Program-made: the position numbers and the translations under genes
Part shown: positions 25,763 through 34,818 of the stretch, piece by piece
Position numbering within the stretch: position 1 is the stretch's first letter
Layout of the letters: each line of letters begins with the position of its first letter
Notes under the pieces: generated by a model
Databases searched by the model: none
The model's input: the letters and a program-made list of their open reading frames with translations, nothing else
What the model was told of the DNA's origin: nothing
DNA from: Streptomyces netropsis
GTDB taxonomy: Bacteria > Actinomycetota > Actinomycetes > Streptomycetales > Streptomycetaceae
Assembly: GCF_014203545.1 (NCBI RefSeq)
Contig: NZ_JACHJG010000006.1
Coordinates: 357,249 to 421,248, forward strand
DNA: 64,000 bases
Direction: 5' to 3'

Positions 25763-26644
25763 ATGCTGGGGACAGGCTTACAACGGCGAAGCGCACGTGA
25801 CGCGGAGCGGTTCACCGATCGCATGCGCCGGCTCAAGGACCGTTCGGGTCTGACCTACCGGGAGTTGGAACAGCGGGCGCAGGACCGCGGCGAGATCCTC
25901 GCCCGCAGCACCCTCTCGGACGTACTCCAGGGCCACTCCCTGCCACGGCCGGAACTGCTCGTCGCGTTCCTCCATGCCTGTGGGGTGGACGACGAACGCG
26001 AGATCGCGGCGTGGCTGGAGACCCGCAGCCGCATCGAGGACGGGCCGGGCAGGTCATGGCGCTTCCGCCTCAGGCCGGTGGCCGCCGCCGTGGCCGTGAT
26101 CGCCGCCCTCCTGCTGGCGGCGGGTGCGTGGACGCTGCTGTCCGGTGACGAGAACGGGACACGTGCGCCGGCGGCCTCGGCGGTACGTGGCTGGGTGGAG
26201 ATCCGCCCGGCGCGCACCCCGAATCTCTGCCTGACGGAGGGCCGCGACCGCAGTGGCGCGTACCCGAACGCGATCGCCGCGCAGCGCCCCTGCGGGGAGG
26301 CGAGACCGCCGCACACGTACCTCAAGCGGGTGCACGACGGCGCCGACGCCCCGTACTACATCGAATGGCACCACCCCAAACACGGAAAGGGCTGCCTCAC
26401 CATCCGCCGGAGCGCCCCGGCGAAGGGCATGCTCGAACCCTGGGACGCGTGCAGCCGTTCCAACAAGGACCAGCACTTCCGCGTGGAGCCTGTGGGTGCC
26501 ACGACGCGCTACCGCCTGCGCCCGGCGGGCACGGGCCGGTGCGTGGGCATCGCCGCCGAGGACACCGCCCCGGAAGCGAATGCCATCGAAAAGCGGTGCA
26601 CCGACGGCTCGGACCAGCAATTCCTGATCGAGAATGTGGCCTGA
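25763..26644 (+). CDS. XRE HTH - transmembrane - ricin-like sensor protein
   Basis: 293 residues. An XRE-type HTH domain occupies about 18-90 (LTYRELEQRAQDRGEILARS then LSDVLQGHSLPRPELL). A single membrane helix lies at about 104-127 (VAAAVAVIAALLLAAGAWTL). Residues 145-293 form an extracytoplasmic beta-trefoil/ricin-like domain with repeated KGCLTI...QHFRVEP and GRCVGI...QQFLIE units and paired cysteines. This puts a DNA-binding-type domain inside and a sugar-binding-type domain outside the membrane. Target genes are not evident. ATG 25763 is the first start giving the whole HTH. Confidence 0.8.
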   Translation: MLGTGLQRRSARDAERFTDRMRRLKDRSGLTYRELEQRAQDRGEILARSTLSDVLQGHSLPRPELLVAFLHACGVDDEREIAAWLETRSRIEDGPGRSWRFRLRPVAAAVAVIAALLLAAGAWTLLSGDENGTRAPAASAVRGWVEIRPARTPNLCLTEGRDRSGAYPNAIAAQRPCGEARPPHTYLKRVHDGADAPYYIEWHHPKHGKGCLTIRRSAPAKGMLEPWDACSRSNKDQHFRVEPVGATTRYRLRPAGTGRCVGIAAEDTAPEANAIEKRCTDGSDQQFLIENVA

Positions 26645-26904
26645 CGAGGCGCTAGGCGATACGTCCGCCGCTGCGGCGCCGACTGCCGACGGTATGTTGC
26701 GCCACGTGACGGCGTAGTGGTGCCCGTCGCTTGACTCCCCAGTGGCGACCGAGCGCCCCAGCAGCCGGTTCGCGACCGCCTGCGAGGTGGGCCCGGTAGC
26801 CCTCGAAGCCGTCGTTCGGAAAGATTTCTCCGTCCATCCGTCACGTTCTCCCGTCGGGGGCCGTCAGTGAAGTGACGCAGACCGACAGATGGAAGGACAA
26901 CACG

Positions 26905-27315
26905 ATGCTGACAAACATCATGTACGTGACGCTCCATGTCACTGATCAGGAGCGCGCGCTGAGGTTCTACACGGAACGGCTCGGCCTGGAGAAGCGCGTC
27001 GATTACCCGGGTCCTGACGGACGCTTCCTCACGATAGGCGTCCCCGGCAGCCCGCTTGAGATCATCCTTTTGCCGCACGCTGCGGCCTCAGGCGAGCCGG
27101 TCGAGCGGCAGCAGGGCACCACGCCCGGTCCGCTCTTCCTCGAATCGGACGACCTGCGGGCAGACTTCAAGGTGCTCCGCGACCGCGGCGTGACCTTCGA
27201 CCAGCCCGAACCGGAGGACTACGGGTTCGGGGTCCGCATCGAGGCAGTGGATCCGGACGGCAACCGGATCGCGCTGCGCCAGCGCGCGGCCTGGCAGAGC
27301 CGTGGCGATGGCTGA
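26905..27315 (+). CDS. VOC-superfamily (glyoxalase/bleomycin-resistance-like) protein
   Basis: 136 residues with two VOC modules: MYVTLHVTDQERALRFYTER at the start and the terminal EAVDPDGNRIALRQ with the conserved Glu. GGAAGGA lies 8 bases before ATG 26905. A GTG at 26872 in the same frame is less likely. Small-molecule isomerase, dioxygenase or binding role; substrate not visible. Confidence 0.85.
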   Translation: MLTNIMYVTLHVTDQERALRFYTERLGLEKRVDYPGPDGRFLTIGVPGSPLEIILLPHAAASGEPVERQQGTTPGPLFLESDDLRADFKVLRDRGVTFDQPEPEDYGFGVRIEAVDPDGNRIALRQRAAWQSRGDG

Positions 27316-27690
27316 CCGTTCGTAGGCCCGGGGTGGCCGGCGCCGTCCGGCGCCGGCCACCCCGGGATCGAAACGATGACTGCGATGAACGCGACGGTGT
27401 TGCGGCCGGTGTGACAGGTGTCGGCGACCGCTCCGGAACGTGAGCGGCACGGTGATCCGGGCTGGGCCGAGCAGCGCGGGGCACCGGGGGCGCTCAACGT
27501 CGTCCGCGTCGCTTCCGTATGCGGTTTGAGGGCCGTCATGAACCCGGATGCTGTCACGAACCATTTCAGGAACGTGCCCCGTTCCCACTCTTGAGTGAGG
27601 AGCAGTTGTGACAGGGGATCAGCGTCCGGACCACGCGCGTGGACCGTTTCCGATCTTGCTCCGGGCAAGGACCGTTCGTGAGAGCCCGGG
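27316..27690. other. Intergenic stretch, no gene recognised
   Basis: 375 bp between the VOC gene and the stop of the TetR gene. Open frames exist on both strands but none has a ribosome-binding site plus family resemblance. Confidence 0.5.
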
Positions 27691-28266
27691 TCAGCGCGCG
27701 CGGACGCCGTCGATGGCGATCGCAAGCAGGAGGTCGGCCTCAGCCGGGCCGTCGATGTCCTGCTCTGTGGCCAGCGCGATGGCGCCGACGAGTTTCAGCA
27801 GCTGGGTGATGGTCAGCTCGGGGCGCACGGCGTCTGCCGCTCGGGCGCGTGCAAGGAGGGCGTCTCCAGCATTGGTGATCATGTCGTGGCAGGTCTCGCC
27901 CAGTGTCAGGTCTGCGTCACGCATCAGGGACGCCCCCAGTCCCCGGTTGGCCACGGCGTGTGTGCCTACGGCGCGAAGCCAGGTGGACAGGGCCTGGCCC
28001 GGGTCGGGTTCGGCGAGCAGATCTCCGGCCTTCGCGCACAGAGCTTCCACTCGGTCCTTGAAGACCGCCTCCAGGAGTGCCTGGCGGGAGGGGAAGTGGC
28101 GGTGCAGGGTGGCCGAGCCGACTCCGGCGCGGCGGGCGACCTCCTCCAGGGAGGCGTCGGCGCCCTGCTCGGCGATCAGGGCCCCGGCGGCGGCCACGAT
28201 CTTTTCGGCGTTGCGGCGGGCGTCGGCGCGCATCGTCCGGCGCGGCGGGGCGGCGTCCTTGGGCAC
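27691..28266 (-). CDS. TetR-family transcriptional repressor
   Basis: 191 residues. The N-terminal HTH is ASLEEVARRAGVGSATLHRH, followed by FPSRQALLEAVF; the C-terminal domain matches the SACE_7040-type (TetR_C_33-like) layout. The GTG at 28266 is preceded by AGGAG at good spacing; the frame is open further upstream without resemblance. It is divergent from an NmrA-like reductase, and a 17-bp perfect inverted repeat in the gap is its likely operator. Confidence 0.9.
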   Translation of the reverse strand: MPKDAAPPRRTMRADARRNAEKIVAAAGALIAEQGADASLEEVARRAGVGSATLHRHFPSRQALLEAVFKDRVEALCAKAGDLLAEPDPGQALSTWLRAVGTHAVANRGLGASLMRDADLTLGETCHDMITNAGDALLARARAADAVRPELTITQLLKLVGAIALATEQDIDGPAEADLLLAIAIDGVRAR

Positions 28267-28283
28267 AGGCACTCCTGACTGCT

Positions 28284-28311
28284 TGAAAAGTGGGGTGGCC
28301 CTCCATATCGT
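28284..28311 (+). promoter_or_regulatory. Candidate promoter of the NmrA-like gene
   Basis: TTGAAA (28284-28289), 16 bases, TATCGT (28306-28311). Its spacer contains the left arm of the inverted repeat, so a bound repressor would block it. Confidence 0.45.
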
Positions 28312-28342
28312 AGCGAACGAGAAACGGAGGGCCACCCCACTT
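28288..28342. promoter_or_regulatory. Operator candidate: 17-bp perfect inverted repeat, 21-base spacer
   Basis: AAGTGGGGTGGCCCTCC at 28288-28304 and its exact complement at 28326-28342. It sits between the divergent TetR and NmrA genes and overlaps the candidate promoter. Two inverted half-sites or a DNA loop are possible modes. Confidence 0.65.
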
Positions 28343-28384
28343 ACGGGATGGCTCCCCTTCCGCACGGGCACGATGGAGAAGAAC

Positions 28385-29311
28385 ATGAACCTGACGCACA
28401 AGACCGTCGTGGTGGCGGGAGCGACCGGCCTGCAGGGCAGGGCCGTGACGCATCACCTGCTCCGGGACGGCTGGCAGGTGCGCGCACTGACACGCGACCC
28501 GCACGGGGCGCAGGCCACAGCGCTGGGGCAGGCCGGGGCACAGGTCGTGCGGGCGCAGATGGAGGACGTCGACTCACTGACCGCCGCGGCCAAGGGCGCT
28601 TGGGGCCTGTTCAGCGTCCAGCCCACCGTCGGCTCGCCCGCCACCGCGCCGGACTTCAGCGCCGAGGACGAGGTGCGCTGGGGCGTGAACGTCGCCGAGG
28701 CCGCGCACGCCGCAGGCATCGGGCACTTCGTCTTCACGTCGGTCGCCGAAGCGGACCGACACCTTGACGAGAAGCTGCCGGTGAACCTGGTCAGCAAGTG
28801 GCGGATCGAGCAGCACATCGCCGCGCTCGGCCTGCCCACGACGATCCTCAGGCCGGTGTCCTTCATGGAGAACTTCACCGGCGGATATGCGCTGCGGAAC
28901 GGGAATCTGTCCACCGGGCTCGCGCCGGAGGTCCCCCAGCAGATCATGGCCGTCGACGATGTCGGCGCCGTGGCCGCGCTGGCGTTCTCCCGGCCGAAGG
29001 AGTGGATCGGCAGGGAAGTCTCCCTGGCCGGCGACGAACTCACGCCGGTTCAGATCGCCGCGGCCGTCGGGAAGGCACTCGGCATACCGCTGCCCTACGT
29101 TCAGGTCCCGATCGACGCGATCCGGGCCCTGAGCGAAGACTTCGCCTACGCCAACGAGTGGCTCAACGCTGACGGCTACCGAGCCGACATTTCCGCCACC
29201 CGGAAGATCCACCCCGCCGCGATGGACTTCGGCACCTGGCTGGAGCGGACCGGCGCGTCCCAGATCGCCGCGTTCCTGGACTCCACGGGCACCGCAGGGC
29301 AGGACGCGTGA
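28385..29311 (+). CDS. NmrA-like NAD(P)-binding reductase
   Basis: 308 residues. Rossmann motif AGATGLQGRA at residues 11-20; the atypical-SDR/NmrA character is shown by LTRDPHGAQATAL and the HFVFTSVAEADRH segment. Quinone reductases (QorB-like) and redox-sensing NmrA proteins share this fold. ATG 28385 has GGAGAAG upstream; ATG 28373 is in frame but lacks a site. Its stop overlaps the next start (GTGA), so the two form an operon probably repressed by the divergent TetR. Confidence 0.88.
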   Translation: MNLTHKTVVVAGATGLQGRAVTHHLLRDGWQVRALTRDPHGAQATALGQAGAQVVRAQMEDVDSLTAAAKGAWGLFSVQPTVGSPATAPDFSAEDEVRWGVNVAEAAHAAGIGHFVFTSVAEADRHLDEKLPVNLVSKWRIEQHIAALGLPTTILRPVSFMENFTGGYALRNGNLSTGLAPEVPQQIMAVDDVGAVAALAFSRPKEWIGREVSLAGDELTPVQIAAAVGKALGIPLPYVQVPIDAIRALSEDFAYANEWLNADGYRADISATRKIHPAAMDFGTWLERTGASQIAAFLDSTGTAGQDA

Positions 29312-30189
29312 GCGCCCGCACCCCCGACCTCGGACGCATCGGGATCTGGGCGGGGGACTTCGACCGTCTCTCCGCACCCGGGGTCCGTAAGGCCGCCGCC
29401 GTGATCGAGGACCTCGGATACGGCACCTTGTGGTTCCCCGAGATCACGGGACGGGAGGCCATGGCGCAGGCCGCGATGCTCCTGTCGGCCACCCGGCACA
29501 TCACCGTGGCCGCGGGCATGACCGATATCTACGCCCGCGACCCGGTCACGGCCGCCGCCGGGCAGCGCACCTTGGAGGAGGCGTTCCCCGGACGGTTCCT
29601 GCTCGGCCTGTGGGACAGCCATCCCAGCCTGGCCGAGGACATCCGCGGTCACCGCTTCGGGCCGCCCCTGGCCACCATGCGCTCCTACCTCGACGCGCTG
29701 GACACCGCCCCGTTCGGGCCGCCCGACACGGCTGCCTCACCCCACCGCGTACTCGCCGCCCTGGATCACGGCATGCTCGCCCTCGCCGCCGAACGTGCCC
29801 GGGGCGCAACGGTGCTGGGCATGCCCATCGAGTACACCCGCACCGCCCGGACCGTTCTCGGGGACGACGGCCTGTTGGCCGTCACCCAGCTGTGCGTGCT
29901 CACCCACGACCGCGCCGACACCGCCGACCTGGCCCGCACCACGGCCGCGGCCGCCCTGCCGAACCGTCGCGAACTGCTGCGAGGACTTGGACACGAGAAC
30001 CCGGACGCGCTCGACGACCGGCTGGTCGACGCACTAGTGGCCCACGGTCGTGCCGAGGACATCGCCCAGCGCGTCCAAGAGCACTTCGACGCCGGAGCCG
30101 ACCATGTCAGCCTTCACCTCATGACCACCACACCCGATCCCCCGTCCGTACGACAGTGGGAGCAACTCGCCATGCACCTGCCTGTCTGA
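29308..30189 (+). CDS. F420-dependent luciferase-like oxidoreductase
   Basis: 293 residues of the luciferase-like monooxygenase fold, with the N-terminal LGRIGIWAGDFDRL and the family signature LGYGTLWFPEITGREAM. Actinobacterial members of this short subfamily usually use F420 instead of FMN. Translational coupling (GTGA) to the NmrA-like gene suggests both act on one substrate, perhaps a quinone or carbonyl compound. Confidence 0.88.
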   Translation: MSARTPDLGRIGIWAGDFDRLSAPGVRKAAAVIEDLGYGTLWFPEITGREAMAQAAMLLSATRHITVAAGMTDIYARDPVTAAAGQRTLEEAFPGRFLLGLWDSHPSLAEDIRGHRFGPPLATMRSYLDALDTAPFGPPDTAASPHRVLAALDHGMLALAAERARGATVLGMPIEYTRTARTVLGDDGLLAVTQLCVLTHDRADTADLARTTAAAALPNRRELLRGLGHENPDALDDRLVDALVAHGRAEDIAQRVQEHFDAGADHVSLHLMTTTPDPPSVRQWEQLAMHLPV

Positions 30190-30324
30190 CCGGGCACACC
30201 CGCACAGGAACCCTGGCCGGCTTCCTCGACTACGCGGCCTGAGCCGACTCACGGCCGTGGGCCATCGCCACCCCTTCCACGCCGGTGCCAGGATCCGCCT
30301 TCAGGCACGTGCCTGTCGCCATCC

Positions 30325-30773
30325 TTACCGGCCGCATCTGCGCCTATGAGTCCGCGTAGTGCGGCCGTATGCCTCCGGCGACACCTCGGCGGGCACCCCG
30401 AGGTCGCGCACCGTGGCGACGTACGCGTCACGCAGCCGCTTGAAGCAGGCGTCCAAGTAGCTTCGTTGTCGTACCGGATGTACGCCTCGACCGGGCACAT
30501 GTCGCAGCCGAGCTCCACCCACTCCTTGTCGAGCTTCGCTCAGGACAGTTCGACGCGGGAGAGGCCGACCAGCCGGGAGCCGGGCAACTTCGCGTTGAGC
30601 ACCGGCTGCTTGATGTGGTCGGCGCGCCGAGTCCGACCACGCAGCCGTTCGCGCCAGCGGCGAAGGCCACGTGAGACGTCGATGCCGACCAAGTCTGGCG
30701 CCGCGAACCACACACCAGGAGCAGGCGAGCGCTGCCGCATCGCATCCCCCACGTCGGGCCGGATCGGATGCAT
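30325..30773 (-). pseudogene. Unrecognised gene with an internal stop and a frameshift
   Basis: The minus strand is coding-like (high GC3): PDLVGIDVSRGLRRWRERLR, then a TGA at 30540-30542, then in the same frame LDKEWVELGCDMCPVEAYIR. After YDNEA the sense moves to another frame (YLDACFKRLRDAYVATVRDL). Family not recognised. The opposite strand is also open here, which lowers confidence. Confidence 0.4.
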
Positions 30774-30894
30774 GGCCAGATACCGTCCTACGTGACGGGT
30801 TGGCCGGTTTTAAAGCCATGATGTTGCCAGGGAGTTAACACAGGGACATGATCACTCCTCGTATCAACCTGATCACTCATCCAGGAGCCGAGAA

Positions 30895-31377
30895 GTGATA
30901 CGCAGAACCGCTCTCCGCGCCCTCACCACCGTCGCCGTGACCGCGGCCCTCGCCCTGCCCCTCACCCAGGGAGCCCAGGCAGCCACCCCGGACACGACCG
31001 CCCCGGGCACTGCTGCCACGATCAACACAGACGACAACAACCCCTTCCGCTGGATGGAACTGGACGGCCTGCGGGCCGACTTCCAGTTCATGTGCCCCGC
31101 GGGCCACTGTGTGGGTTTCTGGTCCCTGGTCCTGACGGACAACGTCGCGCAGCAGAAGTTCGAGGGCCACAAGTTCTTCGTCTACGCCCCGGCCACCGGC
31201 GAGTTCAGCTTCTTCCTCGACACGGACATCGCCGTGCGCACGGTCGACCACCCCAGCCAGGTCCGCCTGGTCGACACCGAGTTCATGCGCTCCCACCCGC
31301 GCGTCGAGGTCCGCTACGGCGACCCCGACCACCCGGGCCGGGCCCGCGTCGTCGCCTCGGCGACGACCCTGATGTAG
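30895..31377 (+). CDS. Secreted small protein, 160 residues
   Basis: A clear Sec signal peptide (RRTALRALTTVAVTAALALP, cleavage near AQA-AT) and a compact domain of about 115 residues, with two cysteines in FMCPAGHCVGFWS. No family recognised. The mature part is rich in aromatic and acidic residues. GTG 30895 has a GAGCCGAGAAG site upstream. It lies 280 bp before the transglutaminase gene in the same orientation; a functional link is only positional. Confidence 0.65.
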   Translation: MIRRTALRALTTVAVTAALALPLTQGAQAATPDTTAPGTAATINTDDNNPFRWMELDGLRADFQFMCPAGHCVGFWSLVLTDNVAQQKFEGHKFFVYAPATGEFSFFLDTDIAVRTVDHPSQVRLVDTEFMRSHPRVEVRYGDPDHPGRARVVASATTLM

Positions 31378-31657
31378 CGAGCCACCGGCCCCGCCCGACC
31401 GGGCGACCGAGTCGCGCCCAGCCCGCCCGGCGGCCACCACGGTCATGACCGACAACGGCCGCGCCGCCACCGCCATCTCCCGCATTCATTGCATCTCCTT
31501 CCGCCTCGCGGCGGCAGCCTTCCTGCCGCTGGCGCAGCGACGCGGGACACCGCGGCCAAGGCCCTGAGCGGCAGCTCGCCGAAACCCCCTCCCATGCGTC
31601 GTGCTCTCGCATGCCCTCGTTCCACCAGGCTTCACCACAAAGGAGTTGTTGATTTCC

Positions 31658-32914
31658 ATGTACAAACGTCGGAGATTTCTCGCCTTCGCCACTGTGGGTG
31701 CGGTCGTATGCACCGCTGGATTCACACCGTCGCTCAGCCAGGCCGCCAGCGGCGGCGATGGGGTAGAGAAAGGGTCCTACGCCGTAACGCACGGCCTGAC
31801 GGCGGATGACGTCAAGAACATCAACGCACTGAACGACAGGGCTCTGGCTTTCGGTCAACCCGGCAAGCCTCCGGCGGAATTGCCTCCGAGTGCCAGCGCG
31901 CCCTTCCGGACCCCCGACTCTGTCGACGACAGGGAAACCCCTCCCGCCGAGCCGCTCGACAGGATGCCTGACGCGTACCGGGCCTACGGAGGCAGGGCCA
32001 CTACGGTCGTCAACAACTACATACGCAAGTGGCAGCAGGTCTACAGCCACCGCGACGGCAAGAGACAGCAAATGACCGCAGAGCAGCGAGAAAGTCTGTC
32101 CTACGGTTGCGTCGGCGTCACCTGGGTCAATTCGGGCCCCTACCCGACGAACAAATTGGCGTTCGCATCCTTCGACGAGAACAAGTACAAGAACGACCTG
32201 AAAAACACCAGTCCCCGACCCAATGAAACGCGGGCGGAGTTCGAGGGTCGCATCGCCAAGGCCAGCTTCGACGAGGGGAAGGGTTTCAAGCGGGCGCGCG
32301 ATGTGGCGTCCATCATGAACAAGGCCCTGGAAAACGCCCACGACGAGGGAACTTACCTCGGCAACCTCAAGACAGACCTCACGAACAAAAATGACGCTCT
32401 GCTCCACGAGGACAGCCGCTCGAACTTCTACTCGGCGCTGAGGAATACACCGTCCTTCAAGGAAAGGGACGGAGGCAACTACGACCCGTCCAAGATGAAG
32501 GCGGTGATCTACTCGAAGCACTTCTGGAGCGGGCAGGACCAGCGGGGCTCCTCCGACAAGAGGAAGTACGGCGACCCGGAAGCCTTCCGCCCCGGCCAGG
32601 GGACCGGCCTGGTCGACATGTCGAAGGACAGAAGCATCCCGCGCAGTCCCGCCAACCCTGGCGAAAGTTGGGTCAATTTCGACTACGGCTGGTTCGGGGC
32701 GCAAACGGCAGCGGATGGCGACAAGACCACATGGACCCACGGCGACCACTATCACGCACCCAACAGCGACCTGGGCCCCATGCACGTACACGAGAGCACG
32801 TTCCGGAAGTGGTCTGCCGGGTACGCGGACTTCGACCGCGGAACCTACGTGATCACGTTCATACCCAAGAGCTGGAACACCGCCCCCGCCGAGGTGCAGC
32901 AAGGCTGGTCGTGA
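31658..32914 (+). CDS. Protein-glutamine gamma-glutamyltransferase (microbial transglutaminase) zymogen
   Basis: 418 residues. Signal peptide about 1-30 (LAFATVGAVVCTAGFTPSLS), propeptide about 31-86 containing the inhibitory GLTADDVKNINALNDRA helix, and a mature enzyme starting near DSVDDRETPP. The catalytic Cys151 lies in SYGCVGVTWVNSG; the Asp and His partners are in WVNFDYGWFGAQT and WTHGDHYHAPN. The enzyme forms isopeptide cross-links between Gln and Lys side chains outside the cell after proteolytic removal of the pro-region. The near-complete match over the whole length makes this one of the surest calls. AAGGAG lies 11-16 bases before ATG 31658. Confidence 0.95.
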   Translation: MYKRRRFLAFATVGAVVCTAGFTPSLSQAASGGDGVEKGSYAVTHGLTADDVKNINALNDRALAFGQPGKPPAELPPSASAPFRTPDSVDDRETPPAEPLDRMPDAYRAYGGRATTVVNNYIRKWQQVYSHRDGKRQQMTAEQRESLSYGCVGVTWVNSGPYPTNKLAFASFDENKYKNDLKNTSPRPNETRAEFEGRIAKASFDEGKGFKRARDVASIMNKALENAHDEGTYLGNLKTDLTNKNDALLHEDSRSNFYSALRNTPSFKERDGGNYDPSKMKAVIYSKHFWSGQDQRGSSDKRKYGDPEAFRPGQGTGLVDMSKDRSIPRSPANPGESWVNFDYGWFGAQTAADGDKTTWTHGDHYHAPNSDLGPMHVHESTFRKWSAGYADFDRGTYVITFIPKSWNTAPAEVQQGWS

Positions 32915-33112
32915 CAGGCCGGCACTACGGCCTCCGCTGACTTCTGCCCGGGTCAGTCCACACCTCTCGACGCGGACCGTCGGCGCGGCGACAACCTCAG
33001 CCCAACCGACACCCGAGCAGACCTCCCCGGATAAGAACGACCACTGTTCCTGGACCGTCGCCGCGTTTACGTACTGGCCTTCTTGCCGGTGACGGGCTTC
33101 ACCTTCACACCC

Positions 33113-33459
33113 GCATGGTCGTGGTGGTTGGCCAGCCGCTGGCCGGGAACCGCAACGACTGCAAGGCGTGGGAGGAGTCCGGTGCCAAACCGCCGTCGGC
33201 GCGACGCTCACGATCGCCGACGGCGGCTATCCGGCCACAGGACTCGTGATCCCTCACCGCCGTGAGCGCGGCCAGACCGAACTCCCTGCCTGGAAGGAGG
33301 AGCACAATCGCTCCCACAAAGAGGTCCGGGCCCGTGTTGAGCAGTATTCGCCCACATGAAGACCTGGAAGATCCTCCGGGACTGCCGGCTCAAAGGCGAG
33401 GGTGTCCACCACGCCATGCTCGGTGTCGCCCATCTGCACAACCTCGCCCTGACCGGGTG
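33113..33459 (+). pseudogene. IS transposase remnant (HARBI-like DDE type), C-terminal half
   Basis: Successive frames give GNRNDCKAWEESGAK, LTIADGGYPATGLVIPHRRE, ELPAWKEEHNRSHKEVRARV and MKTWKILRDCRLKGEGVHHA. This is the second and third catalytic regions of the family whose other fragment lies at 19.9 kb. The N-terminal half is absent and frameshifts occur. Confidence 0.75.
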
Positions 33460-33482
33460 ATCGAAGTAGAGACAGTCGCAAG

Positions 33483-33797
33483 TCAGTCCATGACGGGGCC
33501 GGCTGCTGAGAACTTCTGACCCGAGGGCCTCTGGTGGCCACATTCCAGCAGATTGCCATCGGCATCAATCACTGTGTAGCCGACAAGCAGTTTGGCAGCG
33601 TCTCCATCCTCGTAAAGCCACACTGTGATGCAATCTTTCGAGACGAAGGTCTCGAACCAGACATCGATGTCCTCGGACTCCGGCCCCACGGTGAAAACCT
33701 CTCCAGGATTCAGCCAGTAGTCCTCCCGCAGCGGCTCGATGAAGAGACAGAGGTCGCTCCTGCCCTCGTTGCCGACAGGCATCCTGCTGCGCCCCAT
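33483..33797 (-). CDS. Hypothetical protein, 104 residues
   Basis: A soluble acidic protein (PLREDYWLNPGEVFTVGPES, then VWFETFVSKDCITVWLYED). It looks like a small beta-sandwich, but no family is recognised. A GGGGGGA stretch precedes ATG 33797. It sits between IS remnants. Confidence 0.5.
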   Translation of the reverse strand: MGRSRMPVGNEGRSDLCLFIEPLREDYWLNPGEVFTVGPESEDIDVWFETFVSKDCITVWLYEDGDAAKLLVGYTVIDADGNLLECGHQRPSGQKFSAAGPVMD

Positions 33798-34164
33798 CAG
33801 TCCCCCCAACGATCGCCACTCCACGGACGCCTACAGGCTAGCCGCAGCTTCCAGCAACGCCCTCTCCGCGCTGCTGCCCGCTTCGCGGGGACGCCTTTCG
33901 GGACAGCCCTTAGCAAACTCACCCGACCGGAACGCCTTGCACGCAGTTCGTGTTCCTCGGTGCCCACTCTCGCCTCGGGCTCCTCCAGACTCCACCTCGC
34001 GATGACACCCTTGCCTCTGGCTCGGGGTTGGGAACAGCTCCTTACCCAGAGGGCCTTCACTTCCAGGCAATCGCCCTTTGCCGGGCGTACCAGCAGCGAA
34101 TCCCCGGTTACTGATCTCGGCTCGTCAGGGTGACGTTTGCTGAACTCCCTGTTGCTGGTGGGCT
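33798..34164. other. No recognised gene
   Basis: Open frames on the minus strand (for example a Ser/Arg-rich one ending GSSAERALLEAAASL) have no recognisable family. A small remnant cannot be excluded. Confidence 0.4.
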
Positions 34165-34800
34165 GGTGACGGTTGGTCGAGGGTGTGAGGTATGCGGATG
34201 GCGGTGGGCTGACGGCTGCGGGACGTCGACGCCGGGAGGCGGTGCGGATGCAGGTGGCGGAGCTGTTCGCTGACAAGGTCAAGCCACCGGAGGTCGCCCG
34301 ACATCTGCGGGTGAGCCGGGAGTCGGCCTACCAATGGCATCAGATGTGGTGTCAGGGCGGGGATCGCGCCCTCGTCTCGCGTGGCCCGAGCAGAGCCGTT
34401 GCCGATTGCCGCCACGCTTCCTAGAGAAACTGGTCCGGCCGCTCACGGCTGGGTGGAGGCCAGGTGTGGACGGCCACTCGGGTGGCCACGCTGATCGGAA
34501 GGAAGTTCCACGTCTCCTACAGCGTCTCGGGCGCCACCCGGCTGACGCGCCGGCTCGGCTTCACTCCGCAGATGCCCGCGCGGCGGGTGGCCGAACGCGA
34601 CAAGCGGGCCGTTGCGGTGTGGAAGGAGGCGACCTGGGCGGAGGTAAAAGCGCCCGGGCGGCCTGCGGGGACTTCATCTGCTTCGAGGACAAGGCAGGCT
34701 TCACCCGTCGGCCGGTCTGTTGCCCGGCCCTGGACCACATCCCGAGCCCCGCTGCCCGGGATGTGGTGATGCGTGGCGGCCCCACTGGCCGCCACGCATC
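34165..34800 (+). pseudogene. IS630-family transposase remnant
   Basis: The N-terminal winged-HTH part reads LFADKVKPPEVARHLRVSRE with SAYQWHQMW. After a gap come TRVATLIGRKFHVSYSVSGA and RRLGFTPQMPARRVAERD, and in another frame FICFEDKAGFTRR, which covers the first catalytic region. Frameshifts and a lost C-terminus make it inactive. Confidence 0.75.
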
Positions 34801-34818
34801 AGTGGTGCACTGCGGGTA

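Noticed and set aside
26652..26837. Small minus-strand frame with EIFPNDGFEGYRAHLAG
   Set aside because: Reads like a protein start for about 20 residues, then changes frame into low complexity; too short to name.
31283..33211. A 642-codon minus-strand open frame
   Set aside because: It lies opposite the transglutaminase gene, which has a full-length family match and ribosome-binding site. The reverse frame has neither.
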